Positions 55,003-63,787 of a stretch of DNA of 64,000 nt are shown piece by piece. Where the stretch lies: assembly GCF_002078015.1 (NCBI RefSeq), contig NZ_LWBP01000207.1:1-64000 (forward strand), given 5' to 3'. Source of the stretch: Niastella populi. Lineage in GTDB: Bacteria > Bacteroidota > Bacteroidia > Chitinophagales > Chitinophagaceae. Below the pieces are notes generated by a model. That model saw only the letters and a list, made by a program, of their open reading frames with translations. It did no database searches and was not told the origin of the DNA. The position numbers were made by a program, and so were the translations under genes. Within the stretch, counting starts at the first letter, position 1. Each line of letters begins with the position of its first letter.

Positions 55003-55893
55003 ATGAGAAGGCGTTTCGTAGTAGTAGCCATAACATTGGGGATGCTTATTTCTTCCTGCGAAAAAACAGTTACGTTCAGGCCAAACGATTCGGAGCCTGT
55101 TGTAGTTGTGGAGGCTTCTATTGAAAATGGCAAAGGGCCGGTGGTTATTTTGTCAGAAAGCCTGAATTACTTCAGCCAGATAACACCCGAACTGCTGGCA
55201 GGTTCCTTTCTCCGGAATGCCGAGGTAACCATTTCAAACGGTTCCGGCACCCATAAGTTGAAAGAATATAATATGCCGGTGGCCAGCGGGTATACCGTGT
55301 ATTATTATGCAACCGATTCTTCCAGCCTGGGCACTGCTTTTACGGGTGAACCGGGTAAAACATACTTTCTTTCAGTAAAAATCAAAGAGCGGGAATACAC
55401 AGCCACCACCACCATTCCCGAGTTTACCAAAAGACTCGATTCTTTATGGTGGGAAGATGCACCCAATAACCCCGATCCGGTAAAAGTGATGGTAATGGGC
55501 AGGTTTGTTGACCCGCCGGGACTCGGAAACTATACCCGTTATTACACATCGGTCGGCGGGCGGCCGTTCCTGCCCGGTTTCAATTCGGTTTTCGACGATC
55601 AGCTTACCGATGGCGCTACCTACGACCTGCAAATTGAAAAAGGAGTTGATCGCAACAATGATATCAACCTCGAGAAATATGCGTTTTTCGATCATGGCGA
55701 TTCCGTGGTAGTGAAGTATTGTAATATCGATAAAGCCACGTACGACTTCTGGCGAACCATGGAATACAGTTATGCCAATATCGGCAACCCGTTTGCCTCG
55801 CCCAATAAAGTGCTGAGCAATATCCGGGGCGGCGGGCTGGGATACTTTGGAGGGTATGCTGCCCAATATAAAACCATCGTCATTCCTCAATAA
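55003..55893 (+). CDS. DUF4249 family lipoprotein
   Basis: The ATG at 55003 gives MRRRFVVVAITLGMLISSC, an ideal lipoprotein signal; the ATG at 54985 would add six residues. The 296-residue protein matches DUF4249 with VVVEASIENGKGPVVILSESL, NAEVTISN, GKTYFLSVKIKEREYTATT and a C-terminal GGLGYFGGYAA. DUF4249 lipoproteins usually accompany a TonB-dependent receptor; none is adjacent here, so this copy is solitary. Confidence 0.88.
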   Translation: MRRRFVVVAITLGMLISSCEKTVTFRPNDSEPVVVVEASIENGKGPVVILSESLNYFSQITPELLAGSFLRNAEVTISNGSGTHKLKEYNMPVASGYTVYYYATDSSSLGTAFTGEPGKTYFLSVKIKEREYTATTTIPEFTKRLDSLWWEDAPNNPDPVKVMVMGRFVDPPGLGNYTRYYTSVGGRPFLPGFNSVFDDQLTDGATYDLQIEKGVDRNNDINLEKYAFFDHGDSVVVKYCNIDKATYDFWRTMEYSYANIGNPFASPNKVLSNIRGGGLGYFGGYAAQYKTIVIPQ

Positions 55894-55937
55894 AATCAGC
55901 CTGGCGGTTGCATAATACCTGAAAAAGAAGCTGTTCA

Positions 55938-55983
55938 GTTGCCGGTTGCCTGTTAATGGGTACCAGGTACCGGTTACCTGCCT
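55938..55983. repeat. short GGTACC/GGTTACC word-repeat
   Basis: GTTGCCGGTTGCC, GGGTACC, AGGTACC and GGTTACCTGCC repeat between DUF4249 and trxB. The words are related to those at 19815-19878. Confidence 0.6.
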
Positions 55984-56021
55984 TTATTCACACCCTATTC
56001 AGGTAGTTTGCCTTTATCATT

Positions 56022-56048
56022 TTTGTAACTCATTTTCTGGTAAATTTG
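56022..56048 (+). promoter_or_regulatory. candidate trxB promoter
   Basis: TTTG (56022-56025) and TAAATTTG (56041-56048) match both elements but are separated by only 15 nt, shorter than the usual 19-21 nt. Confidence 0.45.
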
Positions 56049-56082
56049 TCAACTTTTCTTTAGAATAGAAGGATATAGCATT

Positions 56083-57021
56083 ATGGAAATCGAAAAAATA
56101 CATTGCCTGATTATTGGAAGCGGCCCGGCAGGGTATACCGCTGCTGTTTATGCTGCGCGGGCAAACATGAAACCGGTATTATACCAGGGTATTCAGCCCG
56201 GCGGTCAGCTAACCATTACAACCGAGGTAGAGAACTATCCCGGTTACCCCGATGGCGTACAGGGACCTGAAATGATGGTTCATTTTGAAAAACAGGCTGC
56301 CCGGATGGGAGCCGATATTCGTTATGGCCTCGCTACAAAAGTTGATTTTTCAGCGCCGCCTTTCAAGGTTTGGATCGATGAAGAGAAACTGGTGGAAGCC
56401 GATTCGGTGATCATTGCTACCGGCGCCTCGGCCAAATGGCTTGGGTTGGAAAGTGAACAACGCCTGAACGGTTTTGGCGTAAGCGCCTGTGCCGTTTGCG
56501 ATGGTTTCTTTTTCCGTGGCAAGGAAGTGGCGATCGTAGGCGCCGGTGATACCGCAGCCGAAGAAGCCCTTTATTTGTCGAAATTATGTACTACGGTACA
56601 TATGTTCATTCGCCGCGGCGAAATGCGCGCATCCAAAGTAATGCAGGAACGGGTGCAACGCACCCCCAATATAAAGGTTTACTGGAATACGAATACCGAT
56701 GAGATCCTCGGTGAGAACAAGGTAGAATCGGTGCGGGTAAAAAATACAAAAACGGGAGAGTTGCAAACAATCCCCATTAGTGGATTTTTTGTGGCAATTG
56801 GTCACCAACCCAATAGCGACATCTTTAAAGGATGGCTCGATATGGATGAGGCCGGTTACCTGAAAACCATTCCCGGTACTTCAAAAACGAATATCGAAGG
56901 CGTTTTTGCGGCCGGCGATGTACAGGATAAGATCTATCGACAGGCAGTAACTGCAGCCGGCAGCGGTTGTATGGCTGCGCTGGATGCAGAGCGCTATTTA
57001 TCGGCAAAAGGAATCGTTTAG
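56083..57021 (+). CDS. trxB: thioredoxin-disulfide reductase
   Basis: The 312-residue protein has the FAD motif GSGPAGYTAAVYAARA (about residues 12-27) and the redox-active CAVC at 136-139. An NADPH motif GAGDTAAEEALYL follows, with C-terminal GVFAAGDVQD. It reduces thioredoxin with NADPH. It is monocistronic, with a repeat-rich 3' spacer instead of a visible terminator. Confidence 0.97.
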   Translation: MEIEKIHCLIIGSGPAGYTAAVYAARANMKPVLYQGIQPGGQLTITTEVENYPGYPDGVQGPEMMVHFEKQAARMGADIRYGLATKVDFSAPPFKVWIDEEKLVEADSVIIATGASAKWLGLESEQRLNGFGVSACAVCDGFFFRGKEVAIVGAGDTAAEEALYLSKLCTTVHMFIRRGEMRASKVMQERVQRTPNIKVYWNTNTDEILGENKVESVRVKNTKTGELQTIPISGFFVAIGHQPNSDIFKGWLDMDEAGYLKTIPGTSKTNIEGVFAAGDVQDKIYRQAVTAAGSGCMAALDAERYLSAKGIV

Positions 57022-57280
57022 GCTGAACGCCAGGCGCTAAACGCTTAAGGCTGAATGCCTGAGCCCGAATTTCCGGTATACTTTCCTTCCGGAGCTTCGT
57101 AACGCTGAACATTTGACGCGAGCTTACCGTTTCAGGAGCTGGTGTTAAGCGTTCAGCGTTTGGCATTTTGCGGTTTTCTGCCTTCTGCGTTTAGCTTTTT
57201 ACGTTTGTCGTGAGGCCTGCCATTTCGGTAACTTGCGTTTAGCGTTAAGCATTTAGCGTTTAGCTTTTTTGTGGCATTGT
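57022..57280. repeat. word-repeat tract (GCTGAACGC / GCGTTTAGCG)
   Basis: The left part (57022-57065) has GGCTGAACGCC, GCGCTAAACGC and AAGGCTGAATGCC. The right part (57143-57270) has the complementary words GTTAAGCGTTCAGCG, GCGTTTAGC and GCGTTAAGCATTTAGCG. The opposing arms could fold into a long imperfect hairpin filling the whole trxB-folB spacer. No coding frame was found. Confidence 0.75.
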
Positions 57281-57302
57281 TTTAGCAAAACAAATATCCA
57301 GT

Positions 57303-57662
57303 ATGGTTGTTATCGAATTGAATCAGGTAAAGCTGCATGCGTATCATGGGGTATATGAAGGTGAAAAAATAACCGGCAGCAATTATGAGATCAGTGTACA
57401 GGTTTGCTACGAAGAAGGCGACAGTACATTTGATGATTTAAAAAATACGATCAACTACGTTGAAGTTTTGGATATCGTCAGGCAACGAATGAGGGTGCCA
57501 ACGGGTCTTTTAGAAAAGGTGGCAGATGATATCATCCGCAGCATCAGGCGCCAATATCCTTTTTGTACGGAAATAAGGTTTTCTATCTATAAATTAGACG
57601 CACCTGTAGAAAATTTTCAGGGAAAAATAGGCGTTACATTGCATAAGAAGTTTGATGGGTAA
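57303..57662 (+). CDS. folB: dihydroneopterin aldolase
   Basis: The 119-residue protein has the FolB motifs LNQVKLHAYHGVYEGEK near the N-terminus, TINYVEVLDIVRQRM (about residues 47-61), TGLLEKVADDI and a C-terminal GVTLHKKF. It cleaves dihydroneopterin in folate synthesis. Its 3' end overlaps the next gene by 8 nt. Confidence 0.93.
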   Translation: MVVIELNQVKLHAYHGVYEGEKITGSNYEISVQVCYEEGDSTFDDLKNTINYVEVLDIVRQRMRVPTGLLEKVADDIIRSIRRQYPFCTEIRFSIYKLDAPVENFQGKIGVTLHKKFDG

Positions 57663-58419
57663 AATAGGAAGTACAATAGGGCTATTGCTTTTTTTGTCGA
57701 TCCTGCCATTCGAAAACAATGCTCAGGATATCAACACGCTGTTGAAGGATGCGCAACAGCTCGAAAACGCATTCAAACAACCCGAAGCGCTTCAGAAATA
57801 CCTCGATATTCTCCGTCATCAGCCTAATAACCTCACCGCGCTCGTCAAAACAAGCGAATTATACAGCATTTTAGGAAAACATCAGCATACAAAGGACAAA
57901 CAAAAGGAATATTACCGTAACGCCCGTACATATGCCCAAAAAGCATTACAGGTAAATGGCAACAGTTCCGATGCCAATGTAGTTATGGCAATTGCCATGG
58001 GCCGTATGGCGCTGGCTTCCTCGGGCGAAGAAAAAATAAAAGCGGTAAAGGATATAAAGACCTACTCCGAAAAAAGCATTCACCTCGATCCCAATAATTT
58101 TAAAGGCTATCATGTGCTGGCCAAATGGCATTACGAAGTAAGCGATCTTACTTCCGTGGAGAAATGGCTGGTGAAAGTTGCCTACGAAGCGCTGCCTAAG
58201 GCCAGCCTCGACGATGCCATCAAATACTTTGAGAAAAGCCGCCAGCTCAATCCTTCCTTTTTATTGAACTATCTCGAACTGGCTAAGGCCTGGCACCGGA
58301 AAGAAAATGACAAAAAAGCCAGGGAGTTCCTCGAGGTCATGCTCAAAATGCCGAACAAGATAGGCGAGGATGCCAGTATAAAGGCAAAGGGGAAGAAACT
58401 TCTTGAAGAGTATAAGTAG
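57655..58419 (+). CDS. exported tetratricopeptide-repeat protein
   Basis: The ATG at 57655 overlaps the folB stop; an adjacent TTG at 57652 is less likely. The 254-residue protein has a signal peptide (residues 1-23, ending NNAQ) and several TPR-like helix pairs, for example EALQKYLDILRHQPNN, AKWHYEVSDL and DAIKYFEKSRQLNPS. It is probably a periplasmic scaffold, with partners unknown. The stop is followed by a word-repeat shared with the convergent MATE gene. Confidence 0.8.
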   Translation: MGKIGSTIGLLLFLSILPFENNAQDINTLLKDAQQLENAFKQPEALQKYLDILRHQPNNLTALVKTSELYSILGKHQHTKDKQKEYYRNARTYAQKALQVNGNSSDANVVMAIAMGRMALASSGEEKIKAVKDIKTYSEKSIHLDPNNFKGYHVLAKWHYEVSDLTSVEKWLVKVAYEALPKASLDDAIKYFEKSRQLNPSFLLNYLELAKAWHRKENDKKAREFLEVMLKMPNKIGEDASIKAKGKKLLEEYK

Positions 58420-58436
58420 GTTAATTCAGGCTTTTT

Positions 58437-58516
58437 ATAATCAGCACATCAGCACATCAGCTAATTGGTCTTTGTATTCCATTATTCCATTATCACATTA
58501 TCGAATTATCAAATTA
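58437..58516. repeat. word-repeat tract (ATCAGCACATCAGC / ATTATCACATTATC)
   Basis: ATCAGCACATCAGCACATCAGC is followed by TTCCATTATTCC, ATTATCACATTATC and GAATTATCAAATTA. The last unit contains the MATE stop codon (TCA at 58509-58511, TGA on the minus strand). The words relate to those at 28098 and 47581. Confidence 0.85.
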
Positions 58517-59867
58517 CCTTCCCTTTCCATTTCCCGCTTCGTATATACAAAAACGACGGTAAGAACAAACACGTCCAGTACAACCACTCACTCATCCACC
58601 CATAAGTGATCGATAAAAAGAATTTATCTAATGTGAGGTAAATATATATACAGTAAAAAATGATGGCGAAGATCTCTATCATCAGCGACACCCGGCTGTT
58701 GCCCGAACCGGTAACCGCATTCAGGTAAACCACAGAAAACGACATTAGAATAATGGCTATCGACAATACCCGCACTACCGGCACCGCCTGCTCAACAAAT
58801 TCGCCCGACTGGCCATACACCGAAAACAAAAAACCGGGGAACAGGTTGATGAGAATGGCGATCATTAGGGCGGAACCAAAGCTCAGCCGCAGTATTTTAT
58901 TGATCAGCGGGTTCACCTGTTCCTGTTTTCCCTGTCCGAGAATATTGCTCACCATAGCATTGGTGGTAGAACCGAAAGCCCAGGTAACCACCCCGGCCAT
59001 ACCCAGGATATTACGCATGGTATTGGAAACGCCAAGCGCAATTTCACCATGGCCATCGATAAGCAGGAAGAAATATTCCCAGCTTATAATACTGATGCCA
59101 TGCTGGAAGATCAGGGGCGCGCTCATGGAGAATATAAGCCGCGAATTATAGCCATCCCAACGGAAGTTTTGAAATAAATGCAGATTGCTGCTGATGCCTT
59201 TTTGCCAGATCACCAGGTAAACCACCAGCAATCCTACGATTTCGGCAATGATGGAAGCAACGGCCGCTCCGTTCAACCCCATGGCCGGGAAGCCTGCTTT
59301 GCCGAAGATCAGCAGGTAATCGAGCACAATATTGGTGACGGCCTCGGCAACGGCGCCGCCAACCAGGTACCTGCTTTGATTGGTGCCTACCAGCAGGGCG
59401 TTGCGCATCTGGTAAACAAACAAAAAGGGCAGTCCCCATATGCGAATGCGGCAGAAAGAAATAGCCTGCTGCAGCCGTTCTGCATCATTTATGAAATACC
59501 CGAACAGGCGGGGCGTAATGGTATAGGTGATCACTATGCCCAGCAAAGCGATCGAAAGCCCGATGAACACCGCCTGGCTGAACAGTTTGCCGATCTCTTC
59601 GGGCCGGTTTTCGCCGGCGCGGCGGGCGATCAGGGCCTGCAGGCCATTGTTCAGGCCGTAACCGATGGCGGAAAAAATAAGATAATACACGCCGGTTATG
59701 CCGGCAACCGCCAGTGCCTGTTTATTAAAATGCCCTAAAAAAATATTATTGGTAACAAAATTGATTTGTGGTATTAAAATGGCGAAGCTGATGGGCGCAG
59801 CCATTTTAATGATCTGCCGGTTCGAAAGTTCTACCTGGAATACTGTATTTTTAGATAAGGCGGTCAT
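58509..59867 (-). CDS. MATE family efflux transporter
   Basis: The start MTALSKNTVFQVELSNRQI (59867) is chosen because a -7 box lies just upstream, inside a longer open frame. The 452-residue protein has about twelve transmembrane helices and the MATE N-terminal pattern (LSNRQIIKMAAPISFAILIPQINFVTN), duplicated halves, and FGSTTNAMVSNILGQGK in the second half. It exchanges Na+ or H+ for organic cations or lipids. The substrate is unknown. It is divergent from DUF3822. Confidence 0.93.
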   Translation of the reverse strand: MTALSKNTVFQVELSNRQIIKMAAPISFAILIPQINFVTNNIFLGHFNKQALAVAGITGVYYLIFSAIGYGLNNGLQALIARRAGENRPEEIGKLFSQAVFIGLSIALLGIVITYTITPRLFGYFINDAERLQQAISFCRIRIWGLPFLFVYQMRNALLVGTNQSRYLVGGAVAEAVTNIVLDYLLIFGKAGFPAMGLNGAAVASIIAEIVGLLVVYLVIWQKGISSNLHLFQNFRWDGYNSRLIFSMSAPLIFQHGISIISWEYFFLLIDGHGEIALGVSNTMRNILGMAGVVTWAFGSTTNAMVSNILGQGKQEQVNPLINKILRLSFGSALMIAILINLFPGFLFSVYGQSGEFVEQAVPVVRVLSIAIILMSFSVVYLNAVTGSGNSRVSLMIEIFAIIFYCIYIYLTLDKFFLSITYGWMSEWLYWTCLFLPSFLYIRSGKWKGKVI

Positions 59868-59877
59868 AAAAGGGTGG

Positions 59878-59907
59878 CAAAGATACGCGGTATTCGTGTA
59901 AGGCAAA
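59878..59907 (-). promoter_or_regulatory. MATE gene promoter
   Basis: On the minus strand TTTG (59904-59907) is 18 nt from TATCTTTG (59878-59885). The start codon follows 10 nt later. This is among the best matches to the Bacteroidota consensus in the window and fixes the start at 59867. Confidence 0.75.
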
Positions 59908-60043
59908 GATGAATGGTCCATGACCCATTGATCAGGCGCCGGTTTAACCGGTAACAGTTCTTACATGGCCCGGGTGCCAAATCCCTGTAACTTGAAACCC
60001 GTAACTTGAATCTTTTTTAGTAACATTGCAGCTTTTGACAACT

Positions 60044-60895
60044 ATGCTTAAGGCCAACTTTGATATTGTTCCGGAAATGAGGGATGCTGAAGAGCTTCGA
60101 AACAGCCAGTTGCTGATCGAAGTAGGGGAAAAAATGTTCAGCTTTGTCATTTACAATAAAGACCAACGGCGTTTTGTAGGGCTTCGGCAATACAATCTCG
60201 ATTATACGCCTGGTAAAACGATGCTCGAGAACCTGCTTGAGATCATTACCAATGACGAATTGCTGCAGGATGCGTACAAAGAGGCGTTCGTGATCTATAA
60301 TTATACCGACAGTAATTTTTTACCCGAAAAGGTTTTTCATATTGAATTGAACCAGCCGGTTACGGAGATCGTTTACGGCAATGCAAAAAAGGGGTTGCTG
60401 CTGAGCGAAAAAGTGATCGGTTTCAAAATGTACAATATATACCGGGTTCCCCGCGAAATACATGCATTGCTGCAGCGGAAATTTGCTTCAGGCAACTACT
60501 GGCACTATAATACGCTGTTGCTGAACGACGGGCAAATGCAAACATCGCCCAACGAGCAGGTGATCAAAATGGTTATGCGGGCCGAACAGTTCCTGGTAGC
60601 GGTTTTCAATGGCGAAAAGATCCAACTGGTGCAATCCTATGCGTATCAAACGCCCGATGATGTATCGTATTATCTGCTGGCCATCTGCAGCCGCTTCAAT
60701 ATTAACCAGGATAAAGTAACACTTATCGTTTCCGGCTTGCTCGATGAACAGTCGCGCCTGTACCAGGAGCTGCTTAAATATTTCTTACAGGTTCAGTGGG
60801 ACCGTATGCCCGAATCCGTTAAAATGGATGCGGCGTTTGCTGCATACCCCAACCACTACTTTTCACCGCTTTTGAAAATGGCATTATGCGTATAA
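60044..60895 (+). CDS. DUF3822 family protein
   Basis: The ATG at 60044 gives 283 residues; a TTG six codons upstream is less likely. The sequence contains LRNSQLLIEVGEKMFSFVIYN, a central AYKEAFVIYNYTDSNFLPEKVF and IHALLQRKFASGNYWHYNTLLL, matching DUF3822. Function is unknown. It overlaps rsmD by 10 nt, so the two are translationally coupled. Confidence 0.85.
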   Translation: MLKANFDIVPEMRDAEELRNSQLLIEVGEKMFSFVIYNKDQRRFVGLRQYNLDYTPGKTMLENLLEIITNDELLQDAYKEAFVIYNYTDSNFLPEKVFHIELNQPVTEIVYGNAKKGLLLSEKVIGFKMYNIYRVPREIHALLQRKFASGNYWHYNTLLLNDGQMQTSPNEQVIKMVMRAEQFLVAVFNGEKIQLVQSYAYQTPDDVSYYLLAICSRFNINQDKVTLIVSGLLDEQSRLYQELLKYFLQVQWDRMPESVKMDAAFAAYPNHYFSPLLKMALCV

Positions 60896-61434
60896 TAGGA
60901 GGGGAGTTAGGAGGCCGAAAGATCAATCCGCCGGGTAAGATGCCGCATACCCGGCCTACTACCGATATTGCCAAGGAAGGGCTTTTTAATATTATTCAGA
61001 ATAATCTTGATATAACTGCCTTACATACACTCGATCTGTTTGGCGGAACCGGCAGCATCAGCTATGAACTGAAATCACGCGGAGCTGCCGCCTGTACCAT
61101 AGTGGAGAAGGATACCGCGATGTACGAATTCATCAAAAAAACGGCTGCCGCTCTTCAGCTCGAAAATTTCAACGTGGTGAAAATGGATGTGTTCAAATTC
61201 ATTGGCCAGTGCACCGATAAATTCAATTTTATCTTTGCCGGTCCGCCCTATGCATTGGGCACCATCGATGATTTACCGAAGCTGATAGTAGAAAAACAAT
61301 TGCTGCAACCCGGCGGCTGGTTTGTGCTGGAACATACGCCAAGAAATAGTTACAAAAACTATCCGCTGTATGCTACGGAACGGAATTACGGCACCACCAT
61401 TTTTAGCATTTTTGTAAATAAAGAACAGCCATAA
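60886..61434 (+). CDS. rsmD: RsmD-like 16S rRNA guanine-N2 methyltransferase
   Basis: The 182-residue protein begins MRIIGGELGGRKI, with RPTTDIAKEGLFNII, SAM motif DLFGGTGSIS (50-59) and post-motif VEKDTAMYEFIK. The catalytic motif IV is GPPY (residues 119-122); (N/D)PPY is expected in this family. RsmD methylates G966 of 16S rRNA. The Gly substitution may alter base flipping or activity, or reflect lineage variation. It is coupled to DUF3822 upstream. Confidence 0.9.
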   Translation: MRIIGGELGGRKINPPGKMPHTRPTTDIAKEGLFNIIQNNLDITALHTLDLFGGTGSISYELKSRGAAACTIVEKDTAMYEFIKKTAAALQLENFNVVKMDVFKFIGQCTDKFNFIFAGPPYALGTIDDLPKLIVEKQLLQPGGWFVLEHTPRNSYKNYPLYATERNYGTTIFSIFVNKEQP

Positions 61435-61500
61435 GCTATAAGCTCTAAGCTTTAAGCCGAAAGGCTGCAGGTTAAGTCTTTTCTGTAAGGCTTACAGCTT
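61434..61500. repeat. AAGCTATAAGCTCTAAGC word-repeat
   Basis: AAGCTATAAGCTCTAAGCT and TTTAAGCC on the left meet AGGCTTACAGCTT on the right. The words resemble the AAGCTGCAAGC family, but the tract is short and degenerate. Confidence 0.55.
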
Positions 61501-61516
61501 AAATCACCGTTAAAAT

Positions 61517-62146
61517 ATGGAGAGAATCTTCATTACCGGCATAGGAACAGGAATAGGAAAAACCTTCGTTTCCGCCATGCTCGCCAAAGCCCTGAATGCC
61601 GATTACTGGAAACCGGTACAGGCAGGTTTTGAGGATGGAACCGATAGCGAATGGGTGGCAAACTGGTTAAAAGATACAGGTTCGGTTGTGCATCCTGAAG
61701 TGTACCGGCTGAAAAAACCCGCATCACCACATATTGCTGCCCGCGAGGAGGGAATAACGATAGATCTTGCAAAGATTTGTAAAAAAATTCCCCAAAATGA
61801 TCGTACCTTACTCATTGAAGGCGCGGGAGGATTATTGGTACCATTGAACGAATCACAATTTGTGGCTGACCTCATCAAAGAACTGGGCGCTAAAGTAATT
61901 CTGGTCAGTCGCAATTACCTGGGGAGCATAAATCACTCATTATTAACGGCGCGCGTTTGTCGCGAGATGCAAATACCGGTGATCGGCTGGGTTTTCAATG
62001 ACCAATACCTCAATTATGAGGAAGAGATCGTAAAATGGAGCAACTTACCCAGGATAGCATCGATTCCCTGGACAGAAAATATAAACGGGACATTTATCAA
62101 CTCTCAGACAACCGCTATAACAAAGCGGTTGAAAGAATTATTATGA
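61517..62146 (+). CDS. bioD: dethiobiotin synthetase
   Basis: The 209-residue protein has the P-loop GIGTGIGKT (8-16), YWKPVQAG (about 30-37), a central RTLLIEGAGGLLVPL and a late GWVFND, all typical of BioD. It closes the ureido ring from DAPA, CO2 and ATP in biotin synthesis. No other bio gene lies in the window. It is coupled by an ATGA overlap to the next gene. Confidence 0.93.
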   Translation: MERIFITGIGTGIGKTFVSAMLAKALNADYWKPVQAGFEDGTDSEWVANWLKDTGSVVHPEVYRLKKPASPHIAAREEGITIDLAKICKKIPQNDRTLLIEGAGGLLVPLNESQFVADLIKELGAKVILVSRNYLGSINHSLLTARVCREMQIPVIGWVFNDQYLNYEEEIVKWSNLPRIASIPWTENINGTFINSQTTAITKRLKELL

Positions 62147-62712
62147 TAAAAAGCACCGTTAGAAAAGAATTTTTACAACGCAGGATGAACCTGCCGGAAG
62201 AAGATTGGCAACAACAGACCATGTTGATAGCTTCCGGCTTCAAAGCACTCAAACTTCCCCCGGTAAATTATCTTCTGTCGTATAATCCGCTGGCAAGCCG
62301 GCATGAGTTCGACGTATCCATCTGTGAGGATATCCTGAAGGAACAGCATATGATGATGCGGGTGGCCTGGCCAAAAATTCATGTAGACCTGCTCGATATG
62401 GAGGCGGTGCTGGTGGAGAAAGACGGTTTATTCATCAAAAACAGGTTCAACATACTCGAGCCTATCGGCGGCGCAACGGTTCAGCCCAAACAGCTCGATC
62501 TCATCTTTGTGCCCCTGCTGGCATTCGATGTGCGCGGTTACCGGGTTGGTTACGGAAAAGGGTATTACGACCGCTATCTTACCCAATGCCGGCCCGATGC
62601 CATTAAGGTCGGTTTCTCATTTTTCGATGCAATAGAATACATTGAGGACATCGATGAATTTGATGTACCTTTAAACTTTTGCATTACACCGCATCGTATA
62701 TATGAATTTTAA
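62143..62712 (+). CDS. 5-formyltetrahydrofolate cyclo-ligase
   Basis: The ATG at 62143 overlaps the bioD stop (ATGA); the frame extends further upstream but only within bioD. The 189-residue protein has IKSTVRKEFLQRRMNL, LSYNPLASRHEFDV and a C-terminal DLIFVPLLAFDVRGYRVGYG followed by KGYYDRYL, the MTHFS signature. It converts 5-formyl-THF to methenyl-THF with ATP. It overlaps lpxK by 11 nt. Confidence 0.93.
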   Translation: MIKSTVRKEFLQRRMNLPEEDWQQQTMLIASGFKALKLPPVNYLLSYNPLASRHEFDVSICEDILKEQHMMMRVAWPKIHVDLLDMEAVLVEKDGLFIKNRFNILEPIGGATVQPKQLDLIFVPLLAFDVRGYRVGYGKGYYDRYLTQCRPDAIKVGFSFFDAIEYIEDIDEFDVPLNFCITPHRIYEF

Positions 62713-63778
62713 TGCTCCGTTGCTGCGACCCTTCCGCATACTGCTGTTCCCCTTTTCCCTGTTATATGGTGCAGCGATCTGGATTCGTAACCGATTGTAC
62801 GACAAAGGGATCCTCAGGTCAACCGGGTTTAATTTACCAATTATCTGCATCGGTAACCTTTCCGTAGGCGGAACGGGGAAATCGCCCATGGTGGAATGGC
62901 TGGTAAAATACTTGCATAAGGATATGAAGGTGGCCGTGTTGAGCCGCGGGTATAAACGGCGTACAAAAGGGTATGCCCTGGCCGGTGAAAACACTACCGC
63001 CCTCGATATTGGTGATGAACCCATGCAATTCCATAACAAGTTCCCCGATGTTAGCATTGCCGTGGGGGAAGAACGGATAGTGGCCATTCCGCAGTTGTTG
63101 CACGACCGGCCCGAAACAAAAGTGGTCATCCTCGATGACGCTTTTCAGCACCGGGCCATCAGGGCAGGATTGAACATCATTCTCACCAATTACGATAACC
63201 TCTTTACCCGCGACTGGGCATTGCCTACCGGCGATCTGCGCGACGAACGCGGTTCATACAAGCGGGCACACGTGATAGTGGTAACCAAATGCCCGCAGCT
63301 ATTGCCGGAAGAAGAAAAACTGGCTATTAAAAATGAAATAAAACCGCTGCCGCATCAGCAGTTGTTCTTTACTACGATCCGCTATGGATTGCCATACCAC
63401 ATCATCACAAAACAGGAACTTGCGTTGCATACAGGCACCGAAGTATTGCTGGTAAGTGGTATTGCGAATCCGTTGCCATTGAAAAAATATTTACAGGATG
63501 CTACCAAAGCTTACTATGAAATATTGTACAGCGATCACCATATTTTTTCCATCGACGACTGGAACGATATCGTGAAACGGTTTAAAAGCATTCAGACACA
63601 GAATAAAATTATACTTACTACTGAAAAAGATGCCGTTCGCCTTATAAAATTTGGACAGACCTTGCAAGATTACCCCATCTACGTAATACCCATTGAAATC
63701 CAATTCCTTTTTAATGAAGGGCATCAGTTTACTGATATTATCAGTAAATTCATTACTGAATTCAGTATCACGAATTAA
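62702..63778 (+). CDS. lpxK: tetraacyldisaccharide 4'-kinase
   Basis: The 358-residue protein has an N-terminal membrane-associated helix, the P-loop ICIGNLSVGGTGKSP (about residues 48-62), VLSRGYKRRTKGY, DDAFQHRAI and a C-terminal TTEKDAVRL. It phosphorylates the lipid A disaccharide at the inner membrane. It is coupled to the cyclo-ligase and followed by rnr after 9 nt. Confidence 0.95.
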   Translation: MNFNAPLLRPFRILLFPFSLLYGAAIWIRNRLYDKGILRSTGFNLPIICIGNLSVGGTGKSPMVEWLVKYLHKDMKVAVLSRGYKRRTKGYALAGENTTALDIGDEPMQFHNKFPDVSIAVGEERIVAIPQLLHDRPETKVVILDDAFQHRAIRAGLNIILTNYDNLFTRDWALPTGDLRDERGSYKRAHVIVVTKCPQLLPEEEKLAIKNEIKPLPHQQLFFTTIRYGLPYHIITKQELALHTGTEVLLVSGIANPLPLKKYLQDATKAYYEILYSDHHIFSIDDWNDIVKRFKSIQTQNKIILTTEKDAVRLIKFGQTLQDYPIYVIPIEIQFLFNEGHQFTDIISKFITEFSITN

Positions 63779-63787
63779 AATGATTGA

